64,000 bases of DNA, taken from the NCBI RefSeq assembly GCF_002929745.1, contig NZ_PJIQ01000007.1:90721-154720 (forward strand), in the 5' to 3' direction. This document shows, piece by piece, positions 63,184-64,000 of this stretch (position 1 is the stretch's first letter; each line of letters opens with the position of its first letter). Origin of the DNA: Arthrobacter sp. B1805 (GTDB lineage: Bacteria; Actinomycetota; Actinomycetes; Actinomycetales; Micrococcaceae). A program made the translations under genes and the position numbers. The notes below the pieces were generated by a model. That model was not told the origin of the DNA and did no database searches. It saw only the letters and a list, made by a program, of their open reading frames with translations.

Positions 63184-64000
63184 ATCAAGCTTCTTCCACT
63201 GGTTGCCGGCTGGTGATCGTCCTCGTGGGTCTCCACGTCCTCGCCACCAGCAGTGTGGCGGTCGGTCGGATAGGGCGGTCGACGGCGTGCAGCAGGCTGC
63301 GATCGGCGGCTCCCCTTGGGTCGGGCGACTCTCGGCCTCGAGGGGATCGGAATCGCCAGGAGCACGGTCAGCGCCAGGACGAGCGCCTGGACCGCCTCAA
63401 CCCACGGCTGGTAGGGGCTCACGTAGGAGACGTCCACCGTTCCGCCCTCGGGCGGGAGGACGAATGCCTGCTGCCATTCGACTGAGACCGGATCGAGCTG
63501 TCGTCCGTCGAGGCTTGCCTGCCAGCCGGGATCAACCTCCTCGGCGAGCACCAGTGTCCTGCCGTCGGCACCCGGCTCGATCGCACCGTGGGCACCGATC
63601 GCGGCGGACGGGACGACCGAGGTCGTGCGCCCGTCGGCGTCGACCACGCGGACGCGTGCGGTGCGATCACCCTCGTCCTCGGTGCCGTCGCCGAGCGTGG
63701 CAGGAACGACGCGCCACAGGCGCCCGGCACCGGTATCGCCGACGGCGGTGAGGCCCGGAACGGAATCGATGCGCCCGCTGAGGAAATCTCCCGCGGTGTC
63801 GGACTGCTGGAGGACGACGAACCCGACGCCGAGGTCCCGGAGGCTCGGGCGGGGGTCGGCACCGGTCGAGCCGACGATCACGGCGACAGCCGTGCGGAGT
63901 ACGCGCGCGGACTCGCTGTCCTCACGCACGGTCACATCCTCCGAACCCTGCAGGCTGCGTGCGGCGAACAGCGGGTTGAGCGCGTCGAGGGTCGTGCCCG
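63180..64000 (-). CDS. C-terminal part of a large membrane protein, probably family 2 glycosyltransferase (5' end outside window)
   Basis: 273 codons in the window, open at the 64000 edge. The visible part has an extracytoplasmic alpha/beta region (VAVIVGSTGADPRPSLRDLGV, GWQASLDGRQL), one helix (AVQALVLALTVLLAI) and a charged cytoplasmic tail with PRRPPYP-like stretches. The catalytic GT2 domain is not in the window; the identity is inferred from gene order before DUF5719 in arthrobacters. The stop overlaps the DUF5719 start by 4 bases. Confidence 0.65.
   Translation of the reverse strand, partial: GTTLDALNPLFAARSLQGSEDVTVREDSESARVLRTAVAVIVGSTGADPRPSLRDLGVGFVVLQQSDTAGDFLSGRIDSVPGLTAVGDTGAGRLWRVVPATLGDGTEDEGDRTARVRVVDADGRTTSVVPSAAIGAHGAIEPGADGRTLVLAEEVDPGWQASLDGRQLDPVSVEWQQAFVLPPEGGTVDVSYVSPYQPWVEAVQALVLALTVLLAIPIPSRPRVARPKGSRRSQPAARRRPPYPTDRHTAGGEDVETHEDDHQPATSGRSLM

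Overview
The window looks like a chromosomal segment of a high-GC Gram-positive actinobacterium, most likely an Arthrobacter-like member of the Micrococcaceae. This rests on the very high GC of the housekeeping genes, frequent GTG/TTG starts, an RpfB-type resuscitation factor, a CTC-type ribosomal protein L25, an LAXTG (class E-type) sortase signal, and actinobacterial gene neighbourhoods (tatD-rpf-rsmA-ispE-ABC-F, glmU-prs, rplY-pth, DUF3499/zincin-like pair, SpoIIM/RDD pair). The genus is an inference.

Layout. 1-1154 (-): 5' part of a secreted repeat protein with ICHATG modules. 1774-2352 (+): Wzb-type phosphatase. 2384-3633 (-): pth and rplY. 3945-18864: an exopolysaccharide (EPS) locus with VanZ-like protein, UDP-glucose dehydrogenase, pyruvyl transferase, flippase, a glycosyltransferase-acyltransferase fusion, a WcaF-like acetyltransferase, a WcaI-like glycosyltransferase, gmd, fcl, a Wzz/BY-kinase, a polyprenyl glycosylphosphotransferase and a DUF4012 protein. 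19096-19794 (+): LAXTG surface protein, followed by a strong terminator. 19901-25257 (-): two overlapping large LuxR-family (LAL-type) ATPase regulators. 25506-35744 (-): prs, glmU, tRNA-Gln, a GH26-like glycosidase, an ABC-F ATPase, ispE, rsmA, rpfB and tatD. 35927-40955 (+): MoxR-DUF58-transglutaminase operon. 41123-43717 (-): succinate-semialdehyde dehydrogenase and rsmI. 43841-47363 (+): protein mannosyltransferase and acyl-CoA synthetase. 47469-54630: DUF1461 and SpoIIM membrane proteins, RDD protein, L,D-transpeptidase, ahcY, Trm112-like protein and DUF3499. 54631-60532: a lower-GC accessory island with an SGNH hydrolase carrying an inserted domain, a four-gene operon (DCC protein, unknown 159-aa protein, HTTM protein, O-antigen-ligase/Wzy-like protein) and a broken SGNH hydrolase. 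60533-64000: zincin-fold protein, DUF5719 protein and the 3' end of a gene placed like a large family 2 glycosyltransferase.

How it works together. The EPS locus can make UDP-glucuronate (Ugd) and GDP-fucose (Gmd, Fcl), load the first sugar on the lipid carrier, flip it, decorate it with pyruvate and acetyl groups, and control chain length through a BY-kinase/phosphatase pair. This gene set resembles the one for colanic acid. No Wzy polymerase lies inside the locus; the only Wzy-like protein in the window is in the 56-kb island. The two LAL regulators sit at the end of the EPS locus behind an 18-bp inverted repeat and are candidate regulators. The EPS/regulator block of about 22 kb separates prs from rplY-pth, which are contiguous or close in many actinobacteria, so it looks like an insertion in a conserved housekeeping run. 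The 54.6-60.5 kb island similarly separates DUF3499 from the zincin-like gene.
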